Assembly (NCBI GenBank): GCA_910583965.1
Contig: CAJUAE010000024.1
Span: 1-38,843, forward strand
Origin: an uncultured Lachnospiraceae bacterium
GTDB lineage: Bacteria > Bacillota > Clostridia > Lachnospirales > Lachnospiraceae
Direction of reading: 5' to 3'
Length of the DNA stretch: 38,843 nt
The notes under the pieces were generated by a model, which was given only the letters and a program-made list of their open reading frames with translations, searched no databases and was not told the DNA's origin. This document shows, in pieces, positions 7,379-16,212 of the stretch. The translations under genes were made by a program, and so were the position numbers. Within the stretch, counting starts at the first letter, position 1. The number at the start of each line of letters is the position of its first letter.

Positions 7379-8902
7379 ATGCAAAGATTATCTAGATTGA
7401 AACGAAATATCGTTATATGTCTGATTGCGGGCATGCTTTTTGGCGGCATGGGGGTTCGTTCCTATGCCGCCGAAGTTGTTGACAGTCAGACAAATGATGT
7501 TGATTCGACTGTTATTGCGGGAAGTTATGGGATAATTTCAAGGAATGTACGCTGTACTGTAGAAAAGAATGGCACAGTGACTTATATTGCAGCGCTAAAT
7601 GATGGATTGCCAGTTTCAGATGATGGACTGCTTTATTTGTTTGAGCTGGCGCCTTTTGAATATGATATTCAGCAAAGTACAAAAGTGATTGGATATAAAA
7701 ATATGCATCAACTTGAATCGCTGCCAAGTTTTCAGTTTCCAGTTAATTTTAAGCAGCAAGATACAAAACTGTACTCTAAGTTTGCAATGGGAATTAAAAG
7801 TGGGGGAGTTTTCCATATGGTGACAGAGCCTACATATATTACGAATCCTGAAGCACTTGCTTGGAATACATTAAAACGATATCCGCGCAATAAGAAATCC
7901 ACACAGGGAGAAGAATTTAACAATATTTTTATGGATGGTACTTTTGGTCCACAGGTTGCATGGAAATTTAAGACGCTTCAAGTGTTGAACACAGGGGACA
8001 ATAGGGCCTTGACGCACCCGATGGCTAGAGTAGAGGCAAGGAGGGCAGATTCCAAAAGAATTAAAAATCCAATGTACTATATGTTCAATGCGTCAGATGA
8101 GGAAGGTGTTAGGACACTTGCTACTATGATGGAGTATTATGTGGCGAACTCAAAAGGCGGTGAAAATTGGATTATAGGAAATGAAGTAAACACGCGTTTA
8201 TGGAATTATATGGCATGGACGGATTGGGATACTTATATTAAGGAATATACACAGGCATTTCGTGTCATGTACAATGCAATTATGAGCACAAATGCCAATG
8301 CACAAGTTTATGTGTGCATCGATCAGATATGGGACAGAAATTTTACGCTTTCTGATAAAGAGTATTATCAATTTATGGATGGAAAAGATTTTCTACAAAA
8401 GTTTCAGGCGTTGATAAAATTGGAAGGAGATATTGATTGGGGAGTGGCGCAGCATCCATATACAAATCCAATGGGATATGCCAAATTTTGGGATATGTCA
8501 GGGTGCAAAAATGGAAATGCTTATGCTGAACAGGTTGCGACAGGAGAGATTGTCACTTTTCAAAATCTTTCTGTTTTAACTGATTTTATGCAAACGCCAA
8601 TAATGTTGGATACAAAGGGAAAAGTAAGACATATTATATTGAGTGAAATTGGTCTTTCAAACAAGCAGGGAAGTGAGACACAAGCGGCTGCGCTGTGCGC
8701 CTCCTACGCCGCGGTAAAAGATAATCCATTTATAGATGAGATTATTTATTTGCCCGCATATAGTGACCCAGGAATGGATGCAAGCATGGATGCTTTCTCC
8801 CAGACAATCTATAATGAGATGGATGGGATTAACTCTGCACAGTATCTAGAATGGGCCAAGTCCTATATAGGAATTAGTGATTGGTCTGAAATTATTTGGT
8901 AG
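7379..8902 (+). CDS. Secreted DUF5722-like TIM-barrel protein, probable glycoside hydrolase
   Basis: Exported protein of 507 residues. ATG 7379 has AAAGGA eight bases upstream, whereas the ATG at 7370 overlaps that site. A signal peptide is clear: basic start (MQRLSRLKRN), hydrophobic core, and likely cleavage after VRSYA. The rest resembles DUF5722, a family with a glycoside-hydrolase clan A type barrel. Two glutamates sit where such enzymes carry theirs: Glu269 in WIIGNEVN (acid/base position after strand 4) and Glu423 in ILSEIGLS (nucleophile position on strand 7). The substrate is unknown. There is no dockerin, carbohydrate-binding module or sortase motif. It is followed after 14 bp by the GGDEF protein, so secretion of this enzyme and c-di-GMP signalling are probably co-expressed. 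Confidence 0.75.
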   Translation: MQRLSRLKRNIVICLIAGMLFGGMGVRSYAAEVVDSQTNDVDSTVIAGSYGIISRNVRCTVEKNGTVTYIAALNDGLPVSDDGLLYLFELAPFEYDIQQSTKVIGYKNMHQLESLPSFQFPVNFKQQDTKLYSKFAMGIKSGGVFHMVTEPTYITNPEALAWNTLKRYPRNKKSTQGEEFNNIFMDGTFGPQVAWKFKTLQVLNTGDNRALTHPMARVEARRADSKRIKNPMYYMFNASDEEGVRTLATMMEYYVANSKGGENWIIGNEVNTRLWNYMAWTDWDTYIKEYTQAFRVMYNAIMSTNANAQVYVCIDQIWDRNFTLSDKEYYQFMDGKDFLQKFQALIKLEGDIDWGVAQHPYTNPMGYAKFWDMSGCKNGNAYAEQVATGEIVTFQNLSVLTDFMQTPIMLDTKGKVRHIILSEIGLSNKQGSETQAAALCASYAAVKDNPFIDEIIYLPAYSDPGMDASMDAFSQTIYNEMDGINSAQYLEWAKSYIGISDWSEIIW

Positions 8903-8916
8903 CTGGGGTATTTGTA

Positions 8917-11900
8917 ATGAACAAAGATACAAGAAGTGGTGTTATAGATAAAGTGCGTTTTAGTTTTAGTGAGAGAGACGAAAATTTTTTGCTTTTACGA
9001 CATTACAATACATTTGCATTCACACAGAAATGGAAGGTACAGATAGAGAAGGAGAATCCAGACGCTATTGTCTGCCTACATGATTTTTGTCTGTCAGAGA
9101 TTGTTGGTGTGTTTGAGCCATTTCTTGATTTTGCAGGGAGTGCGTTTGGAAAGCTGTCAGAGGACACAATTGACAGACTTCTTGATGCGTGTGATGTCTA
9201 CAGCTTGCATCGCTCTGTTTTAAAGAGTTTTTTGCAAAATGGTATGTGTGTTCGCGAAGAAAATCTTCTGATTGATGAGGTTGCATTTGAGCAGAATAAA
9301 ATTGCTACAGCCGTTATTAACCTTATCTCACATCTTGCAGGAGACCGACTAGTAGTTTTTCTGCTAAATGATATACAATATGCAAATGGTTCCACAATGC
9401 ATTTTATTCATAATCTGATAGAGGATGGAATTTGTCATAATATTATTGTTCTTGCTGCGTATAATGAAGCGAAAGTACCATTGTCACATATGAAGTTACT
9501 GTGGGACAAGTTTTATCGTTATATCATAAACAAGGGACTTGTGATTGAGACAAATGCAGGCGAATTAATGGAGCAGAAAAACGCTTATAATGATTTTGCT
9601 TTTTCTGCGGATCAGTTTGACAATTATATTGTTAAGATTAATAATCTGCTTTTTTGTCTTGATTTTATGCAAGCAAACTATTATCTGGAAATTATTTATA
9701 AAATGATTACAGTTGAGGAGATTGCTATCACATGGGAGCATAAGTGTCAAATTGTCAAATTGTACACATTAATATCGATATATACGCAAAATTTTTCACA
9801 GGCGTTGTTGCTGTGTGAAAAATTGAGAGAACTGCGGACTGCGTCAAATGATCAGGCACTTGACCATGCATATTATTATTTTATGTGCATGGCGCATATG
9901 TATAATGGAAGACTTGAAGATGCAGAACACTATGCAGAGAAATGTCTTGATATTGCAGAAAAACAAGCGTCAGACTATGATATTTTTATCGCGAAACTTT
10001 TAGGCATTATGGTAAAGATGTCTGGATGGCACAATATATTTTTTTGTGCAAATGATATACCAATTGATAAGGAAGTTATCCGAATGGCAGAAAAATATCA
10101 TTTTTGGAATCATTTGGCACATATCTATGTCTACGCTTACGACAATCATCCAGCTTTGTTTGCGGATGAAGAACAAGTTGAAAACAGATTGGTACATTTT
10201 AATAAAGGTATCGAGTTGATGCAAAAGCTCGGCAATGAGTATTTTATGATGGAGGCATATCGAAACAATATTATGATAGCCTCCACAAATGGTTTCTTTA
10301 AGACAGCAAATTATTATTATAAGAAATGCCATGAACTTGTTAGAGGAAAAGATGACTATGAGGAAGCAATGATCTATAATGGGGTAGGTTATATTTCTTC
10401 TGCAATGGAAGATTATGATGAAGCTTCGGAATGTTATATTGAGGCACTGAAACGTTTTTTGCGGATGGAAAAGATTGATTATGTCGGTGAGACTCTGTAC
10501 AATATGGCAATTAATTGTATTATGGCACAGGACTATAGAAGTGCATACGAATATCTAGAATTGTCTTTTCGGATTGTAAAAGAAATGAAGATGAATAGCC
10601 TTCGCGTTTGTAATATATCAAAACTTGCAGGACTTTTGGCACTGTGTAGCCATTATAATGGAGACATGCTCAAAAGTGCTATCTATATTGAAAAGACAAA
10701 ACTTTTTCTGGAACATTTGATAGAAAAGAAAAGTAAAAAAATAGAAAATACAGTGATACATGATTATACAATGTGCAAAGATGATTTGTTTATCTATTAT
10801 TTTATTTGTGGTTTGCAACTTGCTACGCAAGAAGACTATAAAACAGCTTTGAAAAAATTTGAGCTGGCAGCAAAGTGTATGGAAGGATCTGTAGGAAACC
10901 AGTTTTACATTTTTGGACAATATATGATAGCGTTTGCAAAAGTATATCAATATCTTGGGAGAGAAGACGACGCACAGCGTAAGCTTTTGGAGGCGATTGA
11001 TTTTTATGAGTATCAGGGATGCTATGGCAAAGTAGGAGAGCTGAGGGCAGCGCTGGAAGGAAAACAATATATAATAGAAAAGCGAAAGCTTGACCTGTTG
11101 CCAGAATTGCGATACGCGGTGGATGAGGTACTGCGCCATGCATTTGTCTATAAAGAGAACCAAGAACAGCAAAAACGCATGAATTTTTTGTCTGCATGGC
11201 AGACAATGGTTGAGATTGGGCATAAAAATAGAAAGGAATTGATATATCCGTCGGTCTATGCACTGATACATAATTTTAATATTGATAGGCTTATGCTTAT
11301 AAAATATACAGACAACAAAACAGAAGAACTTTTTAATAATACTGGGTATCGATATTGTGAGGAGCGACGCAGTCAGATTGAGGGATTTTTTCATCGCAAT
11401 AGATTAGGATTTGCGACTTCAAAAATTAATAATAATTATACGGATTATTTGGATATCATTTCTCTGTTTGATAAAAAGAGAATATGTTCTATTATTGGTC
11501 TTCCTTTTTATTATAACAATTCCCTAAAAGCAGTCATGATAGCATATATTACAATGAAGGACAACTGGCATTCTCCAACGAATAAATATTTACTAGACGA
11601 GAGCGATTCTGTTGTCTTTGAGTTTTTGATACGACAACTTCTCAACTCCGTTGATATGCTTGAGGCAAACGATAAGATTCGTGATATGAATGATAAGCTG
11701 AATTATCTTGCAATCACAGATAAACTCACTGGCTTGTATAATCGCGAGGGATTTTATGGGAATATTAAAAGGAAGTTAAGAAGCAATCGCAATCGAAAGA
11801 CAATACAACCAATTACAATTATGTATATTGATTTGGATAATTTTAAGTACTATAATGATACATTTGGTCATAATATTGGAGATGTTATACTGGTTGAAAT

Positions 11901-12258
11901 GGCTGATATTTTTCAGGACGAGGTTGGAAAAGATGGTTTTGTTACGCGATATGGTGGAGATGAATTTTTGATTACATTGTATAGTCAAAATGATATACAC
12001 ACGGAGCAACTGGCTAAAAATATTTACAAACGAATTGCCTTAGAAGAAGGGTTTGGACATGTGATTAGCTGTAAACTTGGAAAAGAGATTCAAATTCCGA
12101 AAGAACATAGAATATCGTGTTCCATTGGAATTAGCAGTCTACAAACAGTACTTTCTGAAGATGCTCTTGAGAATGTAGTGAAAGAGGCGGATAAGGTTCT
12201 TTATGATGTAAAAAAAGAGGGCAAGGGCACGTACAGATTTTATGCACGAAGTTCATAA
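8917..12258 (+). CDS. TPR-containing diguanylate cyclase with degenerate NTPase-like N-terminus
   Basis: Cytosolic signalling protein of 1113 residues. ATG 8917 has GGGG eight bases upstream and is preferred to the TTG at 8896, which overlaps the previous gene. Residues 1-250 look like a worn-down AAA/STAND-type NTPase: a Walker-B-like strand VVFLLNDIQYANG (about 146-158, with Asn where the first acidic residue is usual) but no Walker A loop. Residues about 290-760 are helical TPR-type repeats. About 790-915 looks GAF-like. The C-terminus (about 930-1113) is a GGDEF domain with intact YGGDEF (1013-1017), IDLDNFKYYND and GHNIGD, so it should make c-di-GMP. The inhibitory RxxD site before GGDEF is not preserved. 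No membrane segment or EAL domain is seen. Confidence 0.85.
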   Translation: MNKDTRSGVIDKVRFSFSERDENFLLLRHYNTFAFTQKWKVQIEKENPDAIVCLHDFCLSEIVGVFEPFLDFAGSAFGKLSEDTIDRLLDACDVYSLHRSVLKSFLQNGMCVREENLLIDEVAFEQNKIATAVINLISHLAGDRLVVFLLNDIQYANGSTMHFIHNLIEDGICHNIIVLAAYNEAKVPLSHMKLLWDKFYRYIINKGLVIETNAGELMEQKNAYNDFAFSADQFDNYIVKINNLLFCLDFMQANYYLEIIYKMITVEEIAITWEHKCQIVKLYTLISIYTQNFSQALLLCEKLRELRTASNDQALDHAYYYFMCMAHMYNGRLEDAEHYAEKCLDIAEKQASDYDIFIAKLLGIMVKMSGWHNIFFCANDIPIDKEVIRMAEKYHFWNHLAHIYVYAYDNHPALFADEEQVENRLVHFNKGIELMQKLGNEYFMMEAYRNNIMIASTNGFFKTANYYYKKCHELVRGKDDYEEAMIYNGVGYISSAMEDYDEASECYIEALKRFLRMEKIDYVGETLYNMAINCIMAQDYRSAYEYLELSFRIVKEMKMNSLRVCNISKLAGLLALCSHYNGDMLKSAIYIEKTKLFLEHLIEKKSKKIENTVIHDYTMCKDDLFIYYFICGLQLATQEDYKTALKKFELAAKCMEGSVGNQFYIFGQYMIAFAKVYQYLGREDDAQRKLLEAIDFYEYQGCYGKVGELRAALEGKQYIIEKRKLDLLPELRYAVDEVLRHAFVYKENQEQQKRMNFLSAWQTMVEIGHKNRKELIYPSVYALIHNFNIDRLMLIKYTDNKTEELFNNTGYRYCEERRSQIEGFFHRNRLGFATSKINNNYTDYLDIISLFDKKRICSIIGLPFYYNNSLKAVMIAYITMKDNWHSPTNKYLLDESDSVVFEFLIRQLLNSVDMLEANDKIRDMNDKLNYLAITDKLTGLYNREGFYGNIKRKLRSNRNRKTIQPITIMYIDLDNFKYYNDTFGHNIGDVILVEMADIFQDEVGKDGFVTRYGGDEFLITLYSQNDIHTEQLAKNIYKRIALEEGFGHVISCKLGKEIQIPKEHRISCSIGISSLQTVLSEDALENVVKEADKVLYDVKKEGKGTYRFYARSS

Positions 12259-12325
12259 GATGTCTATATGTAAAATAGCAAAAATTTTCTGTAAAATATT
12301 AGTAAAGATGCAATATGAATAGTGG

Positions 12326-12354
12326 TTGATATTTTTTTAATGTTGGGGTATACT
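12326..12354 (+). promoter_or_regulatory. Sigma-A promoter of the 6S RNA
   Basis: -35 TTGATA (12326-12331), 17-bp spacer, -10 TATACT (12349-12354). This predicts a transcript start near 12361, just before the folded RNA and with no reading frame following. Confidence 0.75.
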
Positions 12355-12360
12355 ATAGTT

Positions 12361-12554
12361 AATCTGAAATGTACGATAACTCTTGTCATTTTGAACCTAC
12401 ATCACTTTAAACGGGATTCCTATATTGTCTGATCAATGTCATGCCCCCCATTTAGGCCAGGGGAAGGCAGCGAGAAAGATTGCGGTCGCCCACCTAGCAT
12501 TGGCTAGGAGTCAAAATACAGGAGCCGGCGTTTCGGGGATACACAAATGAAGCA
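12361..12554 (+). ncRNA. ssrS: 6S RNA (candidate)
   Basis: A non-coding transcript of about 190 nt with 6S architecture. The ends pair (TCATTT 12386-12391 with AAATGA 12545-12550). A long interrupted stem follows (AAACG/CGTTT, then TTCCT/AGGAG). A central bubble opens, and its 3' strand carries a small perfect hairpin (CCTAGC/GCTAGG, around 12493-12508), as is usual in 6S RNA. The inner arm closes with GATCAAT pairing ATTGCGGTC and ends in a CCCC/GGGG stem-loop. Family role: 6S RNA mimics an open promoter, binds the housekeeping sigma RNA polymerase and releases it by making product RNA when nutrients return. The identity rests on fold, size, its own promoter and terminator; I could not run a covariance model. 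Confidence 0.75.
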
Positions 12555-12580
12555 AAGCAGCCTTAACAGGCTGCTTTTGT
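12555..12580 (+). terminator. Intrinsic terminator of the 6S RNA
   Basis: Perfect 8-bp stem AAGCAGCC/GGCTGCTT (12555-12562 with 12569-12576), six-base loop, then a short T-run. It directly follows the closing stem of the RNA. Confidence 0.85.
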
Positions 12581-12612
12581 GGTAAAGTATATTACAATAT
12601 GATATAAGAATG

Positions 12613-12648
12613 GGATTGAAAGCAATGTTCTTTCAATCCTGTTTTTTT
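12613..12648 (+). terminator. Second strong intrinsic terminator
   Basis: Perfect 10-bp stem GGATTGAAAG/CTTTCAATCC (12613-12622 with 12630-12639), seven-base loop, one G, then seven Ts (12642-12648). It is a better terminator than the one 33 bp earlier and has no gene of its own before it, so it probably backs up the 6S terminator and shields spoIID from read-through. Confidence 0.9.
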
Positions 12649-12799
12649 GCGCATTTTTGCACATAGGTAGCCATTCGTTATGCATAAAATGTAAAGTGCT
12701 GCCTCATATGATGATTTTCAAGATGTGACCTAAAAAGTTGTTATAAAATAGATACAAGGTAAAAGAGAATGAACGATTATTTTAAAAATAAGAGGAGGA
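12649..12799. other. Non-coding gap upstream of spoIID
   Basis: About 150 bp without a gene. It ends in an AGAGGAGGA ribosome binding site (12791-12799) that touches ATG 12800. I see no clear sigma-A promoter here. A sporulation sigma factor promoter is plausible for spoIID but I cannot assign one. Confidence 0.35.
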
Positions 12800-12914
12800 A
12801 TGGAATATATTTTATGGGAGAGAACTTTTAAAAAAATTATTTATCGTAATAGTATGGCTTATTATCATAGTCGGCGTTTATCAATGCAGCGCTAATTTAT
12901 CTGACAATAATAAG

Positions 12915-14342
12915 GTGGTAGATACAAATGAGGAGTCAAAAAAAGACGTTGAAAAAGATAAGACGGATATAACGAATATTGTACAACAAAAATTGTTGGA
13001 AGAAAATAGAATAAAACCAATTTTTAATGAAAAAGTGCGTGTTCTAATTATGACACAGGGATATCAGAGTATTTATCATGCAAAGTTGACGATTGTATGC
13101 AAGGAAGGAATTATTATTGACCAAAATGGTAAATTGTCGGAATATTCACCAGGTTCAGAAATTACTTTAACCAAGAAAGACTTTGAAGGAAATCAACCAA
13201 TCTGTATTGTTGGAAAGAACAATAGTAGGTTACAGATCAAAAATATCAATAGAAATTGTTCTGCACAATATAGGGGAAAGCTGGAATGTTATGTAGTGCC
13301 AGAAGGGATTGTTGTGATCAATGAGCTTTTAGTGGAAGAATATCTGTATAGTGTTGTCTCAAGTGAGATGCCTTCTACTTATCCAGAGGAAGCGCTGAAA
13401 GCACAGGCAATTAGTGCAAGGACATATACTTATTTTCACAAAAAAAATTATGCCTATCCAGAATGGAAGGCACATATGGATGACAGCACTGCATTTCAGG
13501 TTTATATGAACTGTGAGGAGACGCCAAGCGTAGTCAAGGCTGTGAATGAGACAAAAAATCAGGTCTTGACATACAATAACGAGATTGTAGAGAGCTTTTA
13601 TTACTCAACTTCAAGCGGTTATAATGGCGGAGCAAGTGTTTGGAATGACAATATATCAACAGCAGATATGTATTTGATTGAGACTGGTGAGGAAATCTAT
13701 GCGGTAGGGAGTGAGGAGGGGGAACGATGTTATCAGATGTTTATTGATAATGGAAACGAGACAGATATAGAATATGATGAGGCATGGTACCGTTGGAATT
13801 ATAATCGATTGTTTGATAAAAATACGGTGAAGAAGCTATTAACGAAGCTTTATCAATTGTCTCAAACACAGCCAGAAAAAGTTCTTATTCGGTCACGCTT
13901 TCTGCCGTCAGACCAGTTAGAAAATGAGGACGTGATACAGGATATCCGAATTTTAAGCCGGAAAAAAAGTGGAATGGTAGCAGGAATTATGATTGAGACA
14001 GAACATTTTCGAGTGAGTGTAATGTCTCAACATTTAATTCGTCAAGCGCTGGGCTGTGCGAAAGACGTTATTACAAGAAATGATGGCAGTAGTTATACAA
14101 TGGGAGATATACTGCCAAGTGCATATTTTTACATAGAAAAAATATATGATAAGAATGGAGAAAAGGGGGATACTTTAAAACAGATTATTCTGCATGGGGC
14201 GGGATATGGGCATGGTTGTGGCATGTCGCAAAATGGAGCAAAAGGACTTGCAAAGAAGGGATTAACCGCCACAGAGATATTAGCATATTATTATAAGGGA
14301 GAGATAAAGGCTATTGATGCAATATATCAGATAACCGACTAA
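12915..14342 (+). CDS. spoIID: SpoIID/LytB-domain protein, start region disrupted
   Basis: SpoIID-type peptidoglycan lytic transglycosylase that trims glycan strands during spore engulfment. Motifs: VVSSEMPSTYPEEALKAQAISARTYTYF (containing the likely catalytic Glu, residue 151 from the GTG at 12915), STSSGYNGG, and the C-terminal GAGYGHGCGMSQNGAKGLA. The frame is open from 12792 and upstream of 12915 encodes a signal/anchor helix (LKKLFIVIVWLIIIVGVYQC), yet it holds no ATG, GTG or TTG before 12915. ATG 12800 and ATG 12814 are in other frames; one base fewer in the A7 tract (12830-12836) or one more in the T4 tract (12826-12829) would join one of them to the signal peptide. As given, starting at 12915 would leave the protein without export signal. 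Either a recent mutation or a sequencing error. Confidence 0.85.
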   Translation: MVDTNEESKKDVEKDKTDITNIVQQKLLEENRIKPIFNEKVRVLIMTQGYQSIYHAKLTIVCKEGIIIDQNGKLSEYSPGSEITLTKKDFEGNQPICIVGKNNSRLQIKNINRNCSAQYRGKLECYVVPEGIVVINELLVEEYLYSVVSSEMPSTYPEEALKAQAISARTYTYFHKKNYAYPEWKAHMDDSTAFQVYMNCEETPSVVKAVNETKNQVLTYNNEIVESFYYSTSSGYNGGASVWNDNISTADMYLIETGEEIYAVGSEEGERCYQMFIDNGNETDIEYDEAWYRWNYNRLFDKNTVKKLLTKLYQLSQTQPEKVLIRSRFLPSDQLENEDVIQDIRILSRKKSGMVAGIMIETEHFRVSVMSQHLIRQALGCAKDVITRNDGSSYTMGDILPSAYFYIEKIYDKNGEKGDTLKQIILHGAGYGHGCGMSQNGAKGLAKKGLTATEILAYYYKGEIKAIDAIYQITD

Positions 14343-14388
14343 TGACATGTGACAATATGTCTAATGTGGCGAGAAGGAGCTGTCCAGA

Positions 14389-15231
14389 ATGTCTGTTTTT
14401 ACAAAGTTATACGGATTACAAAAGCAAATACGCAGGGCTTTTCAAGAAGTGGAGGTGGGAACCTACGCTTCTGGTGCTGCGTTCTTTTTATTCTTGTCTT
14501 TGATTCCGATGGTGCTGATTGTCAGCGGAATACTGCCACATGATATGATGAATCAGAAGGAGGCAGTAAGTATATCCCAAGCAGTGATTCCAGAAAAAAT
14601 TTATCAGTTTTTGCTTGGGATTGTAGATAGCTATCATGGCAATAATCTGACGTTGTTATCTGTCTCTGCAGTGGTTGTGGTGTGGTCGGCATCAAAAGGA
14701 GTTCTTGCACTGATAAGGGGATTAAATCATATTTATGAAGTGAGTGAGACGAGAGGATATCTTTTGTTACGGTTAAAGGCGTCGTTTTACACAGTCTTTT
14801 TATTGCTTGCTATCTTGCTTTCTGCCGGCGCACTTGTTTTTGGAAATACGCTGGCTGGGTGGCTGATTCCAGACAATGGTTTGGCTGCACATTTGTGGCG
14901 CATTTTTGGAGGAATCAGACATATATTTGTAGCGGGTATGATATCTGTTGTTTTTTGCACAATGTACAGTCTATTGCCAAACAATCATATGGCATGGCGA
15001 GAACACTATCCAGGTGCAGTAGTGACTTCTGTGTTCTGGACACTTTATTCTTTTGGATTTTCTGTTTATATTGATTATTTTGGCGGGTTTTCGATGTATG
15101 GAAGTCTTACAAGCATTGTAATCGTAATGATCTGGTTGTATTTTTGTATGTATATTTTCTTCTGCGGAGCATTGGTCAACAAGTGGTTGGTGGATGGGTA
15201 TGTAGATGATTATCTCTCGCAAATTTTATAA
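14389..15231 (+). CDS. YihY/BrkB-family inner membrane protein
   Basis: Integral membrane protein of 280 residues from the YihY/virulence factor BrkB family (UPF0761). Hallmarks: ASGAAFFLFLSLIPMVLIVSG near residue 30, VWSASKGVLALIRGLNHIYE at about 100-120, and LTSIVIVMIWLYFCMYIFFCGALVN near the C-terminus; I count about six hydrophobic helices. Despite old names such as 'ribonuclease BN', no enzymatic activity is established for the family and its role is unclear. The start at ATG 14389 has AAGGAG about ten bases upstream. It lies 46 bp after spoIID on the same strand with no terminator between, so the two may be co-transcribed. Confidence 0.9.
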   Translation: MSVFTKLYGLQKQIRRAFQEVEVGTYASGAAFFLFLSLIPMVLIVSGILPHDMMNQKEAVSISQAVIPEKIYQFLLGIVDSYHGNNLTLLSVSAVVVVWSASKGVLALIRGLNHIYEVSETRGYLLLRLKASFYTVFLLLAILLSAGALVFGNTLAGWLIPDNGLAAHLWRIFGGIRHIFVAGMISVVFCTMYSLLPNNHMAWREHYPGAVVTSVFWTLYSFGFSVYIDYFGGFSMYGSLTSIVIVMIWLYFCMYIFFCGALVNKWLVDGYVDDYLSQIL

Positions 15232-15257
15232 AGTAGAAGATACAAATTTTGTTTTAC

Positions 15258-15286
15258 TAGACAGATGCTATTTCAGTCAGTATAAT
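15258..15286 (+). promoter_or_regulatory. Sigma-A promoter
   Basis: -35 TAGACA (15258-15263), 17-bp spacer, -10 TATAAT (15281-15286), 60 bp before the start of the two-TM protein at 15346. Confidence 0.65.
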
Positions 15287-15345
15287 AAATAATGTAGAAA
15301 AAATAAAACTTGTTTTTTATAAGTTTTTGACAAGAAGGCGATAGA

Positions 15346-16101
15346 ATGAAGGAAAAATGGAGTTTGACAAATATTATTTTTAATGTGGTCACAGCGATTG
15401 TAATATTGGCAGCTTCCTATTTAGCATTGGTATTTCCAGCAGATTTTGTATTGGACTTGTTCTGGGAAAAATGTGGGCAGGACAAAATTCAAAGTGTTTC
15501 TTATCATTATGGGCAGTTTGCTGGACTTCCAGCAGGGGAAGGGCTTCCGAAATTAACAAATATCGAACAATATAATAATTTTGAGGGGAATGAATATATT
15601 ACGTTTCAGACGAATGATATTCTTCCACTAAATGCATATCGTTTGAAAAGTAGCAGTGATGCGACAGACACAAAGTACAGGAGAAAAGGGCGCTTAGTTT
15701 CCTCTGGTGTGGTGCGTTGGAATACATATGGGGAAAAGGCTGGTTTTAAACGATATTTGTTTAATCGTTATTATTTGGTAAAGCTTCCAGATGGAAATTA
15801 TGTAACGGCGTTTCTGGATGATGGTGTTTATCTGCGCTATCGTCTTACTGGAAATGTACAACTTCCTGTTGGGTATATTACATATATGAGCGCTGGAGAA
15901 AAGAAGCTGCTTGCACCTTATATCATAGAATATGGATTAAATGAAGAAAAAATTTTGAAAATGTTTTGTGAGGAGCGATATGAAAAGTATAAGATATTGA
16001 ATTATCTGATTTTGGTGGGAGTCTGGGTATTGGTTTTAGCTGTTTATCTCTCGATTGTAATACTAGTAGAAAATATATTTGAACACAAACATAATACATG
16101 A
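15346..16101 (+). CDS. Hypothetical membrane protein with two transmembrane helices
   Basis: Protein of 251 residues that I do not recognise. It has a hydrophobic helix at about 9-31 and another at about 218-242, with some 185 residues between them that should be outside the cell (a basic MKEK start and a charged EHKHNT tail face in). The outer part is mixed alpha/beta in character, with YITFQTNDILPLNAYRLKS and LPDGNYVTAFLDDGVYLRYR, but shows no catalytic motif or cysteine pair. ATG 15346 has AAGAAGG nine bases upstream and its own promoter. A 10-bp stem (ACAAACATAA/TTATGTTTGT, 16085-16094 with 16107-16116) spans its stop codon. The next gene converges, so this is a single-gene unit. Confidence 0.75.
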   Translation: MKEKWSLTNIIFNVVTAIVILAASYLALVFPADFVLDLFWEKCGQDKIQSVSYHYGQFAGLPAGEGLPKLTNIEQYNNFEGNEYITFQTNDILPLNAYRLKSSSDATDTKYRRKGRLVSSGVVRWNTYGEKAGFKRYLFNRYYLVKLPDGNYVTAFLDDGVYLRYRLTGNVQLPVGYITYMSAGEKKLLAPYIIEYGLNEEKILKMFCEERYEKYKILNYLILVGVWVLVLAVYLSIVILVENIFEHKHNT

Positions 16102-16172
16102 TTATTTTATGTTTGTATATGGAGGCAAAAAGAAAATATGTAACAAAAATTATTCGCGTCTGGTATGTGAAT

Positions 16173-16194
16173 AGGGGGAAGATTTATTCCCCCT
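16173..16194. terminator. Hairpin between converging genes
   Basis: Perfect 8-bp stem AGGGGGAA/TTCCCCCT with a six-base loop, between the two-TM gene (plus) and the SIMPL gene (minus). Position and strength suit a shared terminator, but neither side has a long T-run. Confidence 0.5.
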
Positions 16195-16212
16195 TACTCA
16201 ATTTAGAATTGA

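Noticed and set aside
10618..11394. Long minus-strand open frame (258 codons) opposite the GGDEF gene
   Set aside because: It is rich in Phe, Leu, Ile, Lys and Cys with no domain, lies fully inside a well-supported gene, and has no ribosome binding site. It is a shadow of AT-rich coding sequence.
12421..12560. SRP RNA or RNase P RNA instead of 6S RNA
   Set aside because: The SRP GGAAGCAGCC tetraloop region and the RNase P GAGGAAAGTCC core are absent; the rod with a bubble hairpin fits 6S better.
14349..14543. 64-codon open frame overlapping the start of the YihY gene
   Set aside because: It overlaps a family-supported gene in another frame and has no ribosome binding site.
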